DNA from: DASUBN01 sp036263155
GTDB taxonomy: Bacteria > Pseudomonadota > Gammaproteobacteria > Natronospirales > REEB76
Direction of reading: 5' to 3'
NCBI GenBank assembly: GCA_036263155.1
Contig: DATAHN010000037.1
Span: 1 to 47,328, forward strand
DNA: 47,328 nt
Shown: positions 19,484-26,820 of the stretch, one piece after another
How the letters are laid out: every line of letters begins with the position of its first letter
How positions within the stretch are numbered: position 1 is the stretch's first letter
Notes under the pieces: model-generated
The model's input: only the letters and a program-made list of their open reading frames with translations
Database searches by the model: none
Told to the model about the DNA's origin: nothing
Position numbers and translations under genes: made by a program

Positions 19484-21568
19484 ATGACCAGCCGACGCGA
19501 CGCCGAGCACAAGCTGCGCGCCCTGCGCGAGCAGCTCCAGCGCCACAACTACCGCTACTACGTACTCGACGATCCGGAGGTCCCGGACAGTGAGTACGAT
19601 CGCCTCATGCGCGAGCTGCAGGCGCTGGAAGCGGAGCACCCCGAGCTCATCACCCCCGATTCGCCCTCGCAACGCGTGGGCGGTGCGGCGCTCACCGCGT
19701 TCGGCGAGGTGCGCCACGCGGTGCCGATGCTGTCGCTGGAGAACGCGTTCGAGGCGGAAGACGTGCGCGAGTTCGACCGGCGCATCCGCGAACGGCTGGA
19801 GGTGGAGGAGGTCGAGTACAGCTGCGAGCCCAAGCTCGACGGCCTCGCCATCAGCATCCGCTATGAGGCCGGCCTGCTCGCGCGCGCCGCCACCCGCGGC
19901 GACGGCGCCACCGGCGAGGACGTGACCGCGAACGTTCGCACCATCAAGGCGGTTCCGCTGCAGCTCCTGGGCAAGGGCTGGCCCCGGGTGCTGGAGGTGC
20001 GCGGCGAGGTGTACATGCCGAAGAAGGGCTTCGAGGCTCTGAACAAGCGCCTCACGGAGATGGGCGAGAAGACTTACGTGAATCCGCGCAACACCGCTGC
20101 CGGCAGCCTGCGCCAACTCGATCCGCGCATCACCGCGTCGCGGCCGCTGGAGTTCTACGCCTATGGGCTGGGCGAGGTCGAGCCCGACACGCTGCCGGGG
20201 CGCCACAGCGAGATGCTGGAGAAGCTGCGCGGCTGGGGCCTCAGGGTCAACCGGGAGACACGCAGGGTGAAGGGCGTGGACGGATGCCTCGCGTACTACG
20301 CCGACATCGGCGCGCGGCGTGACGGCCTGCCCTACGAGATCGACGGCGTGGTCTACAAGGTGGATCGTCACGACTGGCGCGAGGAGCTCGGTTTCGTGGC
20401 GCGGGCGCCGCGCTGGGCCGTGGCGCACAAGTTCCCGGCCCAGGAGATGATGACGGTGCTGAACTCGGTGGACTTCCAGGTGGGCCGCACCGGCGCGCTC
20501 ACGCCCACCGCGCGCCTGGAGCCTGTGTTCGTCGGCGGCGTCACCGTCAGCAATGCCACGCTGCACAACATGGACGAGGTGGAGCGCAAGGACATCCGCA
20601 TCGGCGACACCGTGATCGTGCGCCGCGCCGGCGACGTGATCCCCGAGGTGGTGGGGGTGGTTTTGCCTAAGCGTCCCAAGGGCGCGCGCAAGGTGAAGCT
20701 GCCGAAGAAGTGCCCGGTATGCGGCTCCGAGGTGGTGCGGCCGGAGGGAGAAGCGGTGGCGCGCTGCAGCGGCGGGCTGTTCTGCGCGGCCCAGCGCAAG
20801 CAGCTCATCCAGCACTTCGCGGCGCGCCGGGCCATGGACATCGAGGGCTTGGGCGAGAAGCTGATCGACCAGCTCGTGGAGCAGGAGCTGGTGCGCACTC
20901 CGGCGGACATCTACCGGCTGAAAGCCGAGACCTTCTCGGAGCTGGAGCGCATGGGCGAGAAGTCGGCCCAGAACCTCATGGACAGCATCGAGAAGAGCAA
21001 GGACACCACCCTGGCGCGGTTCCTCTATGCGCTCGGCATCCCGGACGTGGGCGAGACCACCGCCGGCGACCTGGCCCTTCACTTCGGGGAGCTGGAAGCC
21101 CTGGAGGAAGCCGGGATGGCCTATGAGAAGCTGCGTCTCAAGCTGGGGGACGAGGACCCCAAGGAGGCCGAGAAGCAGCTCAAGGAACTGGACCTGCGGA
21201 AGGTGGAGGGCATCGGCCCCCGGGTCGCCGAGCAGATCGGCGCGTTCTTCGGCCAGGCCGGAAACCGCAAGGTCATCGCAGATCTGCGCAAGGGCGGCGT
21301 GCGCTGGCCGGCAGGCGCCGGGCGCGCCGCGGGCCCGCAGACCCTGGCGGGCAAGACCCTGGTACTCACCGGCACGCTGCCGTCCATGACCCGCGACCAG
21401 GCCAAGGACCTCATCTTGTCGCATGGCGGCAAGGTGGCGGGCAGCGTCTCCAAGAAGACGGATTACGTCGTGGCCGGCAGCGAAGCCGGGTCCAAGCTCA
21501 AGGAAGCGGAGCGTCTCGGCGTCACGATCCTGGACGAGGCGGGGCTGATGAGGCTCCTGCAATCCTGA
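19484..21568 (+). CDS. ligA: NAD-dependent DNA ligase LigA
   Basis: 694 residues (E. coli 671). It seals nicks between Okazaki fragments using NAD. The order is domain Ia (YRYYVLDDPEVPDSEYDRL), the adenylation domain with the nucleophile Lys117 in EPKLDGLAISIRYEAG, the OB fold (ALTPTARLEPVFVGGVTVSN), a zinc finger (CPVCG, with a further Cys pair in CSGGLFC), a helix-hairpin-helix region and a C-terminal BRCT (LVLTGTLPSMTRDQAKDLI). The HhH to BRCT part carries extra charged residues, explaining the length. SD GGAAG precedes the ATG. Confidence 0.97.
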   Translation: MTSRRDAEHKLRALREQLQRHNYRYYVLDDPEVPDSEYDRLMRELQALEAEHPELITPDSPSQRVGGAALTAFGEVRHAVPMLSLENAFEAEDVREFDRRIRERLEVEEVEYSCEPKLDGLAISIRYEAGLLARAATRGDGATGEDVTANVRTIKAVPLQLLGKGWPRVLEVRGEVYMPKKGFEALNKRLTEMGEKTYVNPRNTAAGSLRQLDPRITASRPLEFYAYGLGEVEPDTLPGRHSEMLEKLRGWGLRVNRETRRVKGVDGCLAYYADIGARRDGLPYEIDGVVYKVDRHDWREELGFVARAPRWAVAHKFPAQEMMTVLNSVDFQVGRTGALTPTARLEPVFVGGVTVSNATLHNMDEVERKDIRIGDTVIVRRAGDVIPEVVGVVLPKRPKGARKVKLPKKCPVCGSEVVRPEGEAVARCSGGLFCAAQRKQLIQHFAARRAMDIEGLGEKLIDQLVEQELVRTPADIYRLKAETFSELERMGEKSAQNLMDSIEKSKDTTLARFLYALGIPDVGETTAGDLALHFGELEALEEAGMAYEKLRLKLGDEDPKEAEKQLKELDLRKVEGIGPRVAEQIGAFFGQAGNRKVIADLRKGGVRWPAGAGRAAGPQTLAGKTLVLTGTLPSMTRDQAKDLILSHGGKVAGSVSKKTDYVVAGSEAGSKLKEAERLGVTILDEAGLMRLLQS

Positions 21569-21614
21569 GCCGGGTGTTGCTAGAATGAACCCGACTTATC
21601 CACGCGAGCTAGGG

Positions 21615-22145
21615 ATGTCCCCATACCGGAGTCTGCGATGGCACTGGCTGCTGGCGGCGCTGCCGCTGGCCTTGAGCGCCTGCACCGGTCCGCTCTCGCC
21701 CGACTACGGCCCGCGCGAGGGCAGGCTCCCCGCCTGCCAGCCGAACCAGGACTGCGCCTCCAGCCAGGAGGCGGATCCCAAGCTCTACATCGCCCCGCTG
21801 CGCTACAAGCCGAGCCACGTCAGCTCGCAGGTGGACCGTGACCAGGCCCACGCGGACCTGGTGGCGGCGATCAATGCGGTGGGCCCCGCGCGCATCGTCT
21901 CCAACCACCGGCACTACGTGCGCGCCGAGTATCCGGCCGCGAGCCACGACCAGCGCGACACCAACTACTACTATCAGCCGGATGCGGCGGTGGACGAGGT
22001 GCAGTTCTACCTCTCGCCCACGGACTACAGCATCGATATGTACTCGGTGGTCAAGCTCGGCATCCTGGACAGCGGCGAGAGCCGCGAGCGCCTGGAGAAG
22101 ATTCGCGCTTACTTCGAGAAGCTGCAGCAGCACCCGCGCAACTGA
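21615..22145 (+). CDS. DUF1499 family lipoprotein
   Basis: 176 residues from the ATG chosen here; an upstream in-frame ATG at 21585 would add 10. The later start gives a compact lipoprotein signal, MSPYRSLRWHWLLAALPLAL followed by SAC, with Cys23 as the lipidation site. A TAGAAT (21581-21586) that looks like a -10 overlaps the upstream ATG, also favouring 21615. The mature part matches DUF1499: CQPNQDCASSQ, LYIAPLRY, and VDEVQFYLSPTDYSIDMYSV through RLEKIRAYFEKL. The family's function is unknown to me. The product is presumably anchored in the outer or inner membrane. It follows ligA by 46 nt but may have its own promoter. Confidence 0.75.
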   Translation: MSPYRSLRWHWLLAALPLALSACTGPLSPDYGPREGRLPACQPNQDCASSQEADPKLYIAPLRYKPSHVSSQVDRDQAHADLVAAINAVGPARIVSNHRHYVRAEYPAASHDQRDTNYYYQPDAAVDEVQFYLSPTDYSIDMYSVVKLGILDSGESRERLEKIRAYFEKLQQHPRN

Positions 22146-22151
22146 TCCCCC

Positions 22152-22182
22152 AAAAAAGACGGCCGGTTCATCACCGGCCGTC
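22152..22182 (-). terminator. Intrinsic terminator of the parvulin gene
   Basis: A 10-bp perfect stem GACGGCCGGT/ACCGGCCGTC with a 5-nt loop; on the minus strand it is followed by six T. The plus-strand side has no T-tract, so it mainly serves the minus-strand operon 24201-22206, though its stem may also slow the convergent lipoprotein transcript. Confidence 0.88.
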
Positions 22183-22205
22183 CCGTCTCAACACTTCAGC
22201 TTTTC

Positions 22206-23075
22206 TTACTTCGCAGGCGCCGCGGTGGCCGGAGCCGGTGCGCTGGCGGCAGCGGGGGCCGCGATTACCACCTTGGCGCCGTCGTTGAGCTGCTTCAAGT
22301 AGCCGTCCACGGCCTTGCGCTGTATGTCGTTCACGATCTGGGGGCGCAACTGGTCCAGGCCCGGCGGCGTCACGTCGCGCACATCCTCGAGCTGGATCAC
22401 GTGCCAGCCGTACTGGCTCTGCACCGGCTGCTTGGTGATCTCACCCTTCTTTAGCTTGGAGAGGGCGCCGGTGAACTCCGGCACCATGCGGCTGCCGGGG
22501 AACCAGTCGCCGAGCTCGCCACCCTGGGCTGCGCTGCCGCGGTCCAGTGAATGGTCCTTGGCGAGCTTGGCGAAGCTCGCGCCCTTGCCGAGCTGCGCGA
22601 TGATGTCCTTGGCCTCGGACTCGTCCTTCACCAGGATGTGGCGCGCCTTGTACTCGTGGCTGTCCATGGCCTTGATGCGCTCCGCATAGGCGGCCTTGAT
22701 GTCATCCTCGGTGGGCGCGTGCTGCTTGAGGTAGTCCTGGATGAACATCTGGGCCAGGATGCTGTTGTTGCTGATCTGCAGGTCCGCCTGCACTTCGGGC
22801 TTCTTGTCCATGCCGGACTTGCGGGCCGCCTGGGCCAGTAGCTCCATGTTGACCAGGGTCTTCACCACGCTGGCCTTCTGGATGGGGTTCAGCGCCGGTT
22901 CCTGCCCGCCGGTCTGCTCGCGCACGAAGGCGCGCAGCTCGCTGTTGGTGATGGCAGTGCCGTTCACGGTGGCGAGCACCTGGGCGTCCGCGCCGTCGCC
23001 GGCGGACTTCTTGCCGCAGGCGAGGATGCCGGCGGCCAGGAGCGCGATGAGCATGAGTCGGGATACGGTTCGCAT
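22206..23075 (-). CDS. Parvulin-type peptidyl-prolyl isomerase, lipoprotein
   Basis: 289 residues. The N-terminus MRTVSRLMLIALLAAGILAC is a lipoprotein signal with Cys20 as the modification site, so the protein acts in the periplasm tethered to a membrane. A SurA-like N-terminal helical domain (residues 30-140) precedes one parvulin domain (about 142-240) with HILVKDESEAKDII, GGELGDWFPGSRMVPEF and YGWHVIQLEDVRD. The tail is Ala/Pro-rich and low complexity. It resembles PrsA/PpiD-like foldases (EpsD-type lipoproteins are an alternative), but I cannot assign a symbol. Last gene of the yciB-yciI-bolA operon, 19 nt after bolA. Confidence 0.88.
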   Translation of the reverse strand: MRTVSRLMLIALLAAGILACGKKSAGDGADAQVLATVNGTAITNSELRAFVREQTGGQEPALNPIQKASVVKTLVNMELLAQAARKSGMDKKPEVQADLQISNNSILAQMFIQDYLKQHAPTEDDIKAAYAERIKAMDSHEYKARHILVKDESEAKDIIAQLGKGASFAKLAKDHSLDRGSAAQGGELGDWFPGSRMVPEFTGALSKLKKGEITKQPVQSQYGWHVIQLEDVRDVTPPGLDQLRPQIVNDIQRKAVDGYLKQLNDGAKVVIAAPAAASAPAPATAAPAK

Positions 23076-23094
23076 ACGGGTTCCTTGAGGTGGG

Positions 23095-23364
23095 TTATCC
23101 GATTTCTTCCGGGGTCAACGCCGAGATGCTGAGGGCATGGATGTCGCTCTGCATGAGCTCGCCCACGGCGGCGTACACCATCCGGTGCCGTTGCACCCGG
23201 GTATGGCCGGCGAAGGCGGAGGACACCACCCGCACCGTGAAGTGGCCGCGGCCATCCCGCGCGCCGGCATGGCCCGCGTGCAGCGCGCTGTCGTCGCGTA
23301 CGTCCAGCTCCAGCGGAGCGAAGCGCTCGCGCAAGCGGCCGGCGATGGCGGCGGGGCGGTCCAT
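23095..23364 (-). CDS. BolA family protein
   Basis: 89 residues, the typical BolA size. BolA proteins pair with monothiol glutaredoxins to hold or transfer [2Fe-2S] clusters, and some bind DNA. The core HFTVRVVSSAFAGHTRVQRH with the conserved HRMVYAAVGELM helix is clear, and a candidate ligand His lies in HAGHAG. The start is 1 nt after the yciI stop, so it is co-transcribed. It groups with the YrbA/BolA type rather than with E. coli IbaG specifically; sub-type not resolved. Confidence 0.9.
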   Translation of the reverse strand: MDRPAAIAGRLRERFAPLELDVRDDSALHAGHAGARDGRGHFTVRVVSSAFAGHTRVQRHRMVYAAVGELMQSDIHALSISALTPEEIG

Positions 23365-23365
23365 G

Positions 23366-23665
23366 TCAGGGCAGGGTCTTGCGGAACGGCTTGACGGTCA
23401 CGCGGGCGAACACGCCCGCCGCGACGTAAGGGTCCGAGTCGGCCCAGGCCTGGGCTTCGACGCGGCTGGGGAATTCCGCCACGACCAGGGTGCCGGTGAA
23501 GCCGGCCGCGCCTGGGTCCTCGGCGTCGATGGCCGGGTGCGGCCCGGCCAGCAGCAGCCGGCCCTCGCGCTTGAGCTGCTCGAGCCTCGCCAGGTGGGCA
23601 GGGCGTGCGCCGAGGCGCTTGGGGAGGGAATCCTGCACGTCCTCACAGATGATCGCGTACCACAT
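23366..23665 (-). CDS. yciI: YciI family protein
   Basis: 99 residues from MWYAIICEDVQDSL. YciI proteins are small ferredoxin-like dimeric proteins; a dehydrochlorinase-type or other enzymatic role has been proposed for relatives, and the cellular role is unclear. Conserved features: RPAHLARLEQLKREGRLLLAGP with the family His, a following Asp and the GFTGTLVVAEFPS strand. The frame stays open far upstream through yciB, but homology starts at this ATG, whose A is shared with the yciB stop (TGATG). Same neighbourhood as E. coli yciB/yciI. Confidence 0.92.
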   Translation of the reverse strand: MWYAIICEDVQDSLPKRLGARPAHLARLEQLKREGRLLLAGPHPAIDAEDPGAAGFTGTLVVAEFPSRVEAQAWADSDPYVAAGVFARVTVKPFRKTLP

Positions 23666-24201
23666 CACTTGTCCTCTTTCGGCATATGGCGCGCCAGGTA
23701 CAGGCTCTGCAGCACCGCGAACGCGATGAGCAGGCCGGTGACGCCCCAGACCTTGAAACGCACCCAGGCATCGGTGCTGAACGCATAGATCACGTACACG
23801 TTGAGCGTGCCCAGGAACAGGAAGAACAGGCCCCACATGAGGTTGAGCCGGGTCCACACCGGGTCCGGCAGCTGAACCTTCTCCTCCAGGGCACGGCGGA
23901 TGAGCGGTTTGCCGCCCACGAACTGGCTGCCCAGGAACACGAGGCCGAGCAGCCATTCCACCACCGAGAACTTCCACTTGATGTAGATGGGATCGTGCAA
24001 CAGCAGCGTCACGCTGCCGAACACCAGCGCTGCGACCGCCACCATGAGCGGCAGCGTCTCGACCTTGCGGGTGCGCCACCAGGAGGCCGCCAGCACCAGC
24101 ACGCTGCCCACCATGATCACGGCGGTGGCGGCGTAGATGCCTTTCCAGAGGAAGCTCAGGAAGAACGCGGCGAGCAGCAGGAATTCGAGCAGCGAGGACA
24201 T
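23665..24201 (-). CDS. yciB: Inner membrane-spanning protein YciB (IspZ)
   Basis: 178 residues against 179 in E. coli. Five or so hydrophobic helices span the protein. YciB is linked to envelope integrity and septation through interaction genetics. Conserved stretches: GIYAATAVIMVGS, IYIKWKFSVVEWLLG, PDPVWTRLNLMWGLFF and the terminal ARHMPKEDK. The ATG at 24201 gives the family N-terminus (SSLLEFLLLAAFFLSF). The frame extends upstream into the divergent region without homology. First gene of the operon with yciI, bolA and the parvulin. Confidence 0.93.
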   Translation of the reverse strand: MSSLLEFLLLAAFFLSFLWKGIYAATAVIMVGSVLVLAASWWRTRKVETLPLMVAVAALVFGSVTLLLHDPIYIKWKFSVVEWLLGLVFLGSQFVGGKPLIRRALEEKVQLPDPVWTRLNLMWGLFFLFLGTLNVYVIYAFSTDAWVRFKVWGVTGLLIAFAVLQSLYLARHMPKEDK

Positions 24202-24274
24202 GTCTTGGGTGCCAGGGAGGCGGGGCGCGGCTATCATAGCGTATCTGCACCCGGAGGGCGCGAGCGCCCGGTCA
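24202..24274. promoter_or_regulatory. Divergent yciB/yciO control region
   Basis: 73 nt between two outward-facing starts. A near-palindromic TATCATA at 24232-24238 could act as a -10 in either direction (TATGAT on the minus strand), but no good -35 is seen for either. A GGAGG at 24253-24257 partly lies in a small hairpin (GGGCG 24256-24260, CGCCC 24265-24269) ahead of the yciO start. Confidence 0.3.
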
Positions 24275-24898
24275 ATGAGCCAGTATTTCAGCCTCCATCC
24301 GGTCAACCCGCAGCTTCGCCTCATCCGCCGCGCCGTCGAGATCCTGCGCGCCGGCGGCGTGGTGGTGTACCCCACGGACTCCTGCTACGCCCTGGGCTGC
24401 CACCTGGGGGACAAGGACGCCATGGAACGCATCCGCCGCATCCGCCAGGCGGACAAGGACCATAACTTCACGCTGGTGTGCCGCGACCTTTCCGAGATCG
24501 CCACCTACGCCAAGGTGGACAACCCGACGTTCAGGCTGCTCAAGGCCTACACGCCCGGCCCCTACACCTTCATCCTGGAAGCGACCCGCGAGGTGCCGCG
24601 CCGGCTGCAACATCCCAAGCGCAAGACCATCGGCATCCGCGTGCCGGACCATCCGGTGCCGCGTGCCCTGCTGGAGGAGCTGGGCGAGCCGGTGATGAGT
24701 TCCACGCTGATCATGCCGGGCGAGGACATGCCGCTGACGGACCCGGAGGAGATGCGCGCGCGGCTCGAGCACCAGGTGGACCTCATCCTGGACGCCGGTC
24801 CCTGCGGATCCGATGCGACCACGGTGGTGGACCTGTCGGGGGAGACGCCGCGGGTGCTGCGGGCCGGAAGAGGGGACCCGGCGCCCTTCGGCGGCTGA
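24275..24898 (+). CDS. yciO: YciO/YrdC/Sua5 family protein
   Basis: 207 residues, matching E. coli YciO (206). The YrdC fold makes threonylcarbamoyl-AMP for t6A tRNA modification in TsaC and Sua5; YciO is the paralogue with less certain in vivo role. Motifs: GGVVVYPTDSCYALGC (substrate loop), the K-x-R-type RIRQADKDHNFTLVCRDL, KAYTPGPYTFILEAT and KTIGIRVPDHPV. The ATG at 24275 gives MSQYFSLHPVNPQ, the usual YciO start. The TrpH-type PHP gene that often precedes it elsewhere is absent; yciB is divergent instead. Confidence 0.92.
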   Translation: MSQYFSLHPVNPQLRLIRRAVEILRAGGVVVYPTDSCYALGCHLGDKDAMERIRRIRQADKDHNFTLVCRDLSEIATYAKVDNPTFRLLKAYTPGPYTFILEATREVPRRLQHPKRKTIGIRVPDHPVPRALLEELGEPVMSSTLIMPGEDMPLTDPEEMRARLEHQVDLILDAGPCGSDATTVVDLSGETPRVLRAGRGDPAPFGG

Positions 24899-24907
24899 AC
24901 GGGCCTG

Positions 24908-24913
24908 TATAAT
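24908..24913 (+). promoter_or_regulatory. Consensus -10 immediately upstream of the M50 protease gene
   Basis: A perfect TATAAT followed by the GC-rich GCGCGC, only 6 nt before the ATG at 24920. The expected transcription start therefore coincides with the start codon. The -35 is weak (no TTGACA-like hexamer at 16-18 bp). No Shine-Dalgarno sequence lies between. Confidence 0.55.
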
Positions 24914-24919
24914 GCGCGC

Positions 24920-25585
24920 ATGCCGGAATTCAGCCTCGTTCAGCTCATCCTCCTAATCGGAATCCCCCTCCTTTTTGCCATCACGGTGCACGAGGTGGCG
25001 CACGGCTGGGTGGCCAACAAGCTCGGGGACCCCACCGCGCGCATGCTGGGCCGCCTGACCCTGAATCCCATCAAGCACATCGATCCCATTGGGACAATCC
25101 TCATACCAGCGCTGTTGTTGGTATTCCATGCTCCCATCATGTTCGGCTGGGCCAAGCCCGTGCCGGTCACTGCCCAGAACTTCAAGAAGCCCCGCACCGG
25201 CATGGCCTGGGTGGCCGCTGCCGGCCCAGGTTCCAACCTGCTCATGGCTCTCATCTGGCTGACTACTGCATGGCTGGCAGCCGTTTTCTCGAATCAGCTG
25301 CCATTCATCGCACCCTTGTATTGGATGGGACAGTTTGGGGTGTATATCAACATCGGACTCGGTGCCTTGAATCTCATCCCGTTCCCGCCTCTAGATGGAA
25401 GCAGGGTGCTGGCTGGGCTGCTTCCCCCGAGAGGCGCGCGAGCCCTATATCGCATAGAGCCATATGGCCTTTTTATCGTTGCTTTATTGTTGTGGACTGG
25501 GGTGCTCTCGGTTGTATTGAACCCGGTAATATTCGGGTTCAGTAGGCTGCTAATAGGCTTGGTTGGCCTACAACCGATATTCTGA
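24920..25585 (+). CDS. Site-2 protease family (M50) membrane metalloprotease
   Basis: 221 residues with several hydrophobic helices. Zinc ligands are in HEVAH at residues 24-28, and the second motif is LNLIPFPPLDGSR with the third-ligand Asp. This is the minimal M50B core (YwhC/YdiL-type) without a PDZ domain, so intramembrane proteolysis is probable but the substrate is unknown. The start at 24920 fits the family opening (PEFSLVQLILLIGIPLLFAI). There is no SD, and a consensus -10 lies just upstream. The second half (from about 25260) uses noticeably more A/T-ending codons than the first half. It sits between yciO and trpS, a common order in gammaproteobacteria. Confidence 0.9.
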   Translation: MPEFSLVQLILLIGIPLLFAITVHEVAHGWVANKLGDPTARMLGRLTLNPIKHIDPIGTILIPALLLVFHAPIMFGWAKPVPVTAQNFKKPRTGMAWVAAAGPGSNLLMALIWLTTAWLAAVFSNQLPFIAPLYWMGQFGVYINIGLGALNLIPFPPLDGSRVLAGLLPPRGARALYRIEPYGLFIVALLLWTGVLSVVLNPVIFGFSRLLIGLVGLQPIF

Positions 25586-25597
25586 CGAGAGGATGCT

Positions 25598-26815
25598 TTG
25601 AACACCGTACTTCCGGGCAACCACCGCGTGCTCTCCGGCATGCGCCCCACGGGGCGCATGCACCTCGGCCATTACCACGGTGTGCTCAAGAACTGGCTGA
25701 AGTTGCAGCATGAGTACGAATGCTTCTTCTTCGTGGCCGACTGGCACGCGCTCACCACGGGCTACGACGACGTACGCGGCATCGAGGACGCGGTGTGGGA
25801 CATGCTGGTGGACTGGCTCGCGGTGGGCGTGGACCCGGGCCGCGCCAACTTGTTCATCCAGTCGCGCGTGATCGAACACGCGGAGCTGCACCTACTGCTC
25901 TCCATGATCACGCCGCTCGGCTGGCTGGAGCGGGTACCGACCTACAAGGACCAGCAGGAGAAGCTCTCCGACAAGGACCTTTCCACCTACGGCTTCCTGG
26001 GCTACCCGGTGCTGCAGGCCGCCGACATCCTCATCTACAAGGCCGGTTACGTGCCGGTGGGCGAGGACCAGGTGCCGCATGTGGAGCTGACGCGTGAGAT
26101 CGCACGGCGTTTCAACTTCGTGTTCGGCCGCGAACCGGACTTCGAGGCCAAGGCCGAGGCGGCGGTGAAGAAGCTCGGCAAGAAGAACGGCAAGCTCTAC
26201 TCCGACCTGCGCAAGCGCTACCAGGAGCAGGGCGACGCCGAGGCGCTGCAAGCCGCGGCCGCCATGGTCACCGGCAACCAGAACCTGACCCTCGGCGACC
26301 GCGACCGGCTGATCGGCCATCTGGAGGGTGGTGGTCGACCGATCCTCACCGAGCCTCAGCCGCTACTGACCGAGGCCGCCCGCATGCCGGGCCTGGACGG
26401 GCAGAAGATGTCCAAGTCCTATGGCAACACCATCGGCCTGCGCGAGGAACCCAAGCAGGTGGAGCAGAAGCTCAAGACCATGCCCACCGATCCCGCGCGG
26501 GTGCGGCGCAGCGACCCCGGCAACCCCGAGAAGTGCCCCGTGTGGGAGTTCCACAAGGTGTACTCCGACCAGTCCACCCGCGACTGGGTCTGGAAGGGTT
26601 GCACCACCGCCGGCATCGGCTGCCTGGACTGCAAGAAGCCGGTGATCGAAGCTGTATTGAAGGAGCTCGCGCCGATCCGCGAGCGTGCGCAGGAGATCGA
26701 GGCCAACCCCGAGGCGGTACGCGCCGCGGTGGCTCAGGGCTGCGAGGCAGCGCGCGCGGTGGCACGGGACACGATGGACGAAGTACGCCAGGCCGTGGGC
26801 CTGGCCCAGCGGTAA
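25598..26815 (+). CDS. trpS: Tryptophanyl-tRNA synthetase (long form)
   Basis: 405 residues, longer than the roughly 334 of E. coli. It charges tRNA-Trp. Class I motifs: HLGH in GMRPTGRMHLGHYHG and KMSKS at 270-274. The extra length is mostly an insert between the Rossmann core and KMSKS (about 190-250). A four-cysteine set C313, C335, C342, C345 (C-x21-C-x6-C-x2-C) resembles the iron-sulfur site known from Thermotoga TrpRS. The start is TTG at 25598 with AGAGGA 4 nt upstream. An ATG at 25593 is out of frame and opens only ATG-CTT-TGA. A GTG at 25628 is an alternative but would trim the N-terminus. Confidence 0.93.
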   Translation: MNTVLPGNHRVLSGMRPTGRMHLGHYHGVLKNWLKLQHEYECFFFVADWHALTTGYDDVRGIEDAVWDMLVDWLAVGVDPGRANLFIQSRVIEHAELHLLLSMITPLGWLERVPTYKDQQEKLSDKDLSTYGFLGYPVLQAADILIYKAGYVPVGEDQVPHVELTREIARRFNFVFGREPDFEAKAEAAVKKLGKKNGKLYSDLRKRYQEQGDAEALQAAAAMVTGNQNLTLGDRDRLIGHLEGGGRPILTEPQPLLTEAARMPGLDGQKMSKSYGNTIGLREEPKQVEQKLKTMPTDPARVRRSDPGNPEKCPVWEFHKVYSDQSTRDWVWKGCTTAGIGCLDCKKPVIEAVLKELAPIRERAQEIEANPEAVRAAVAQGCEAARAVARDTMDEVRQAVGLAQR

Positions 26816-26820
26816 ACGAG

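Noticed and set aside
25593..25601. ATG at 25593 as the trpS start
   Set aside because: It is out of frame with trpS and terminates after one further codon; the TTG at 25598 is in frame with the full protein.
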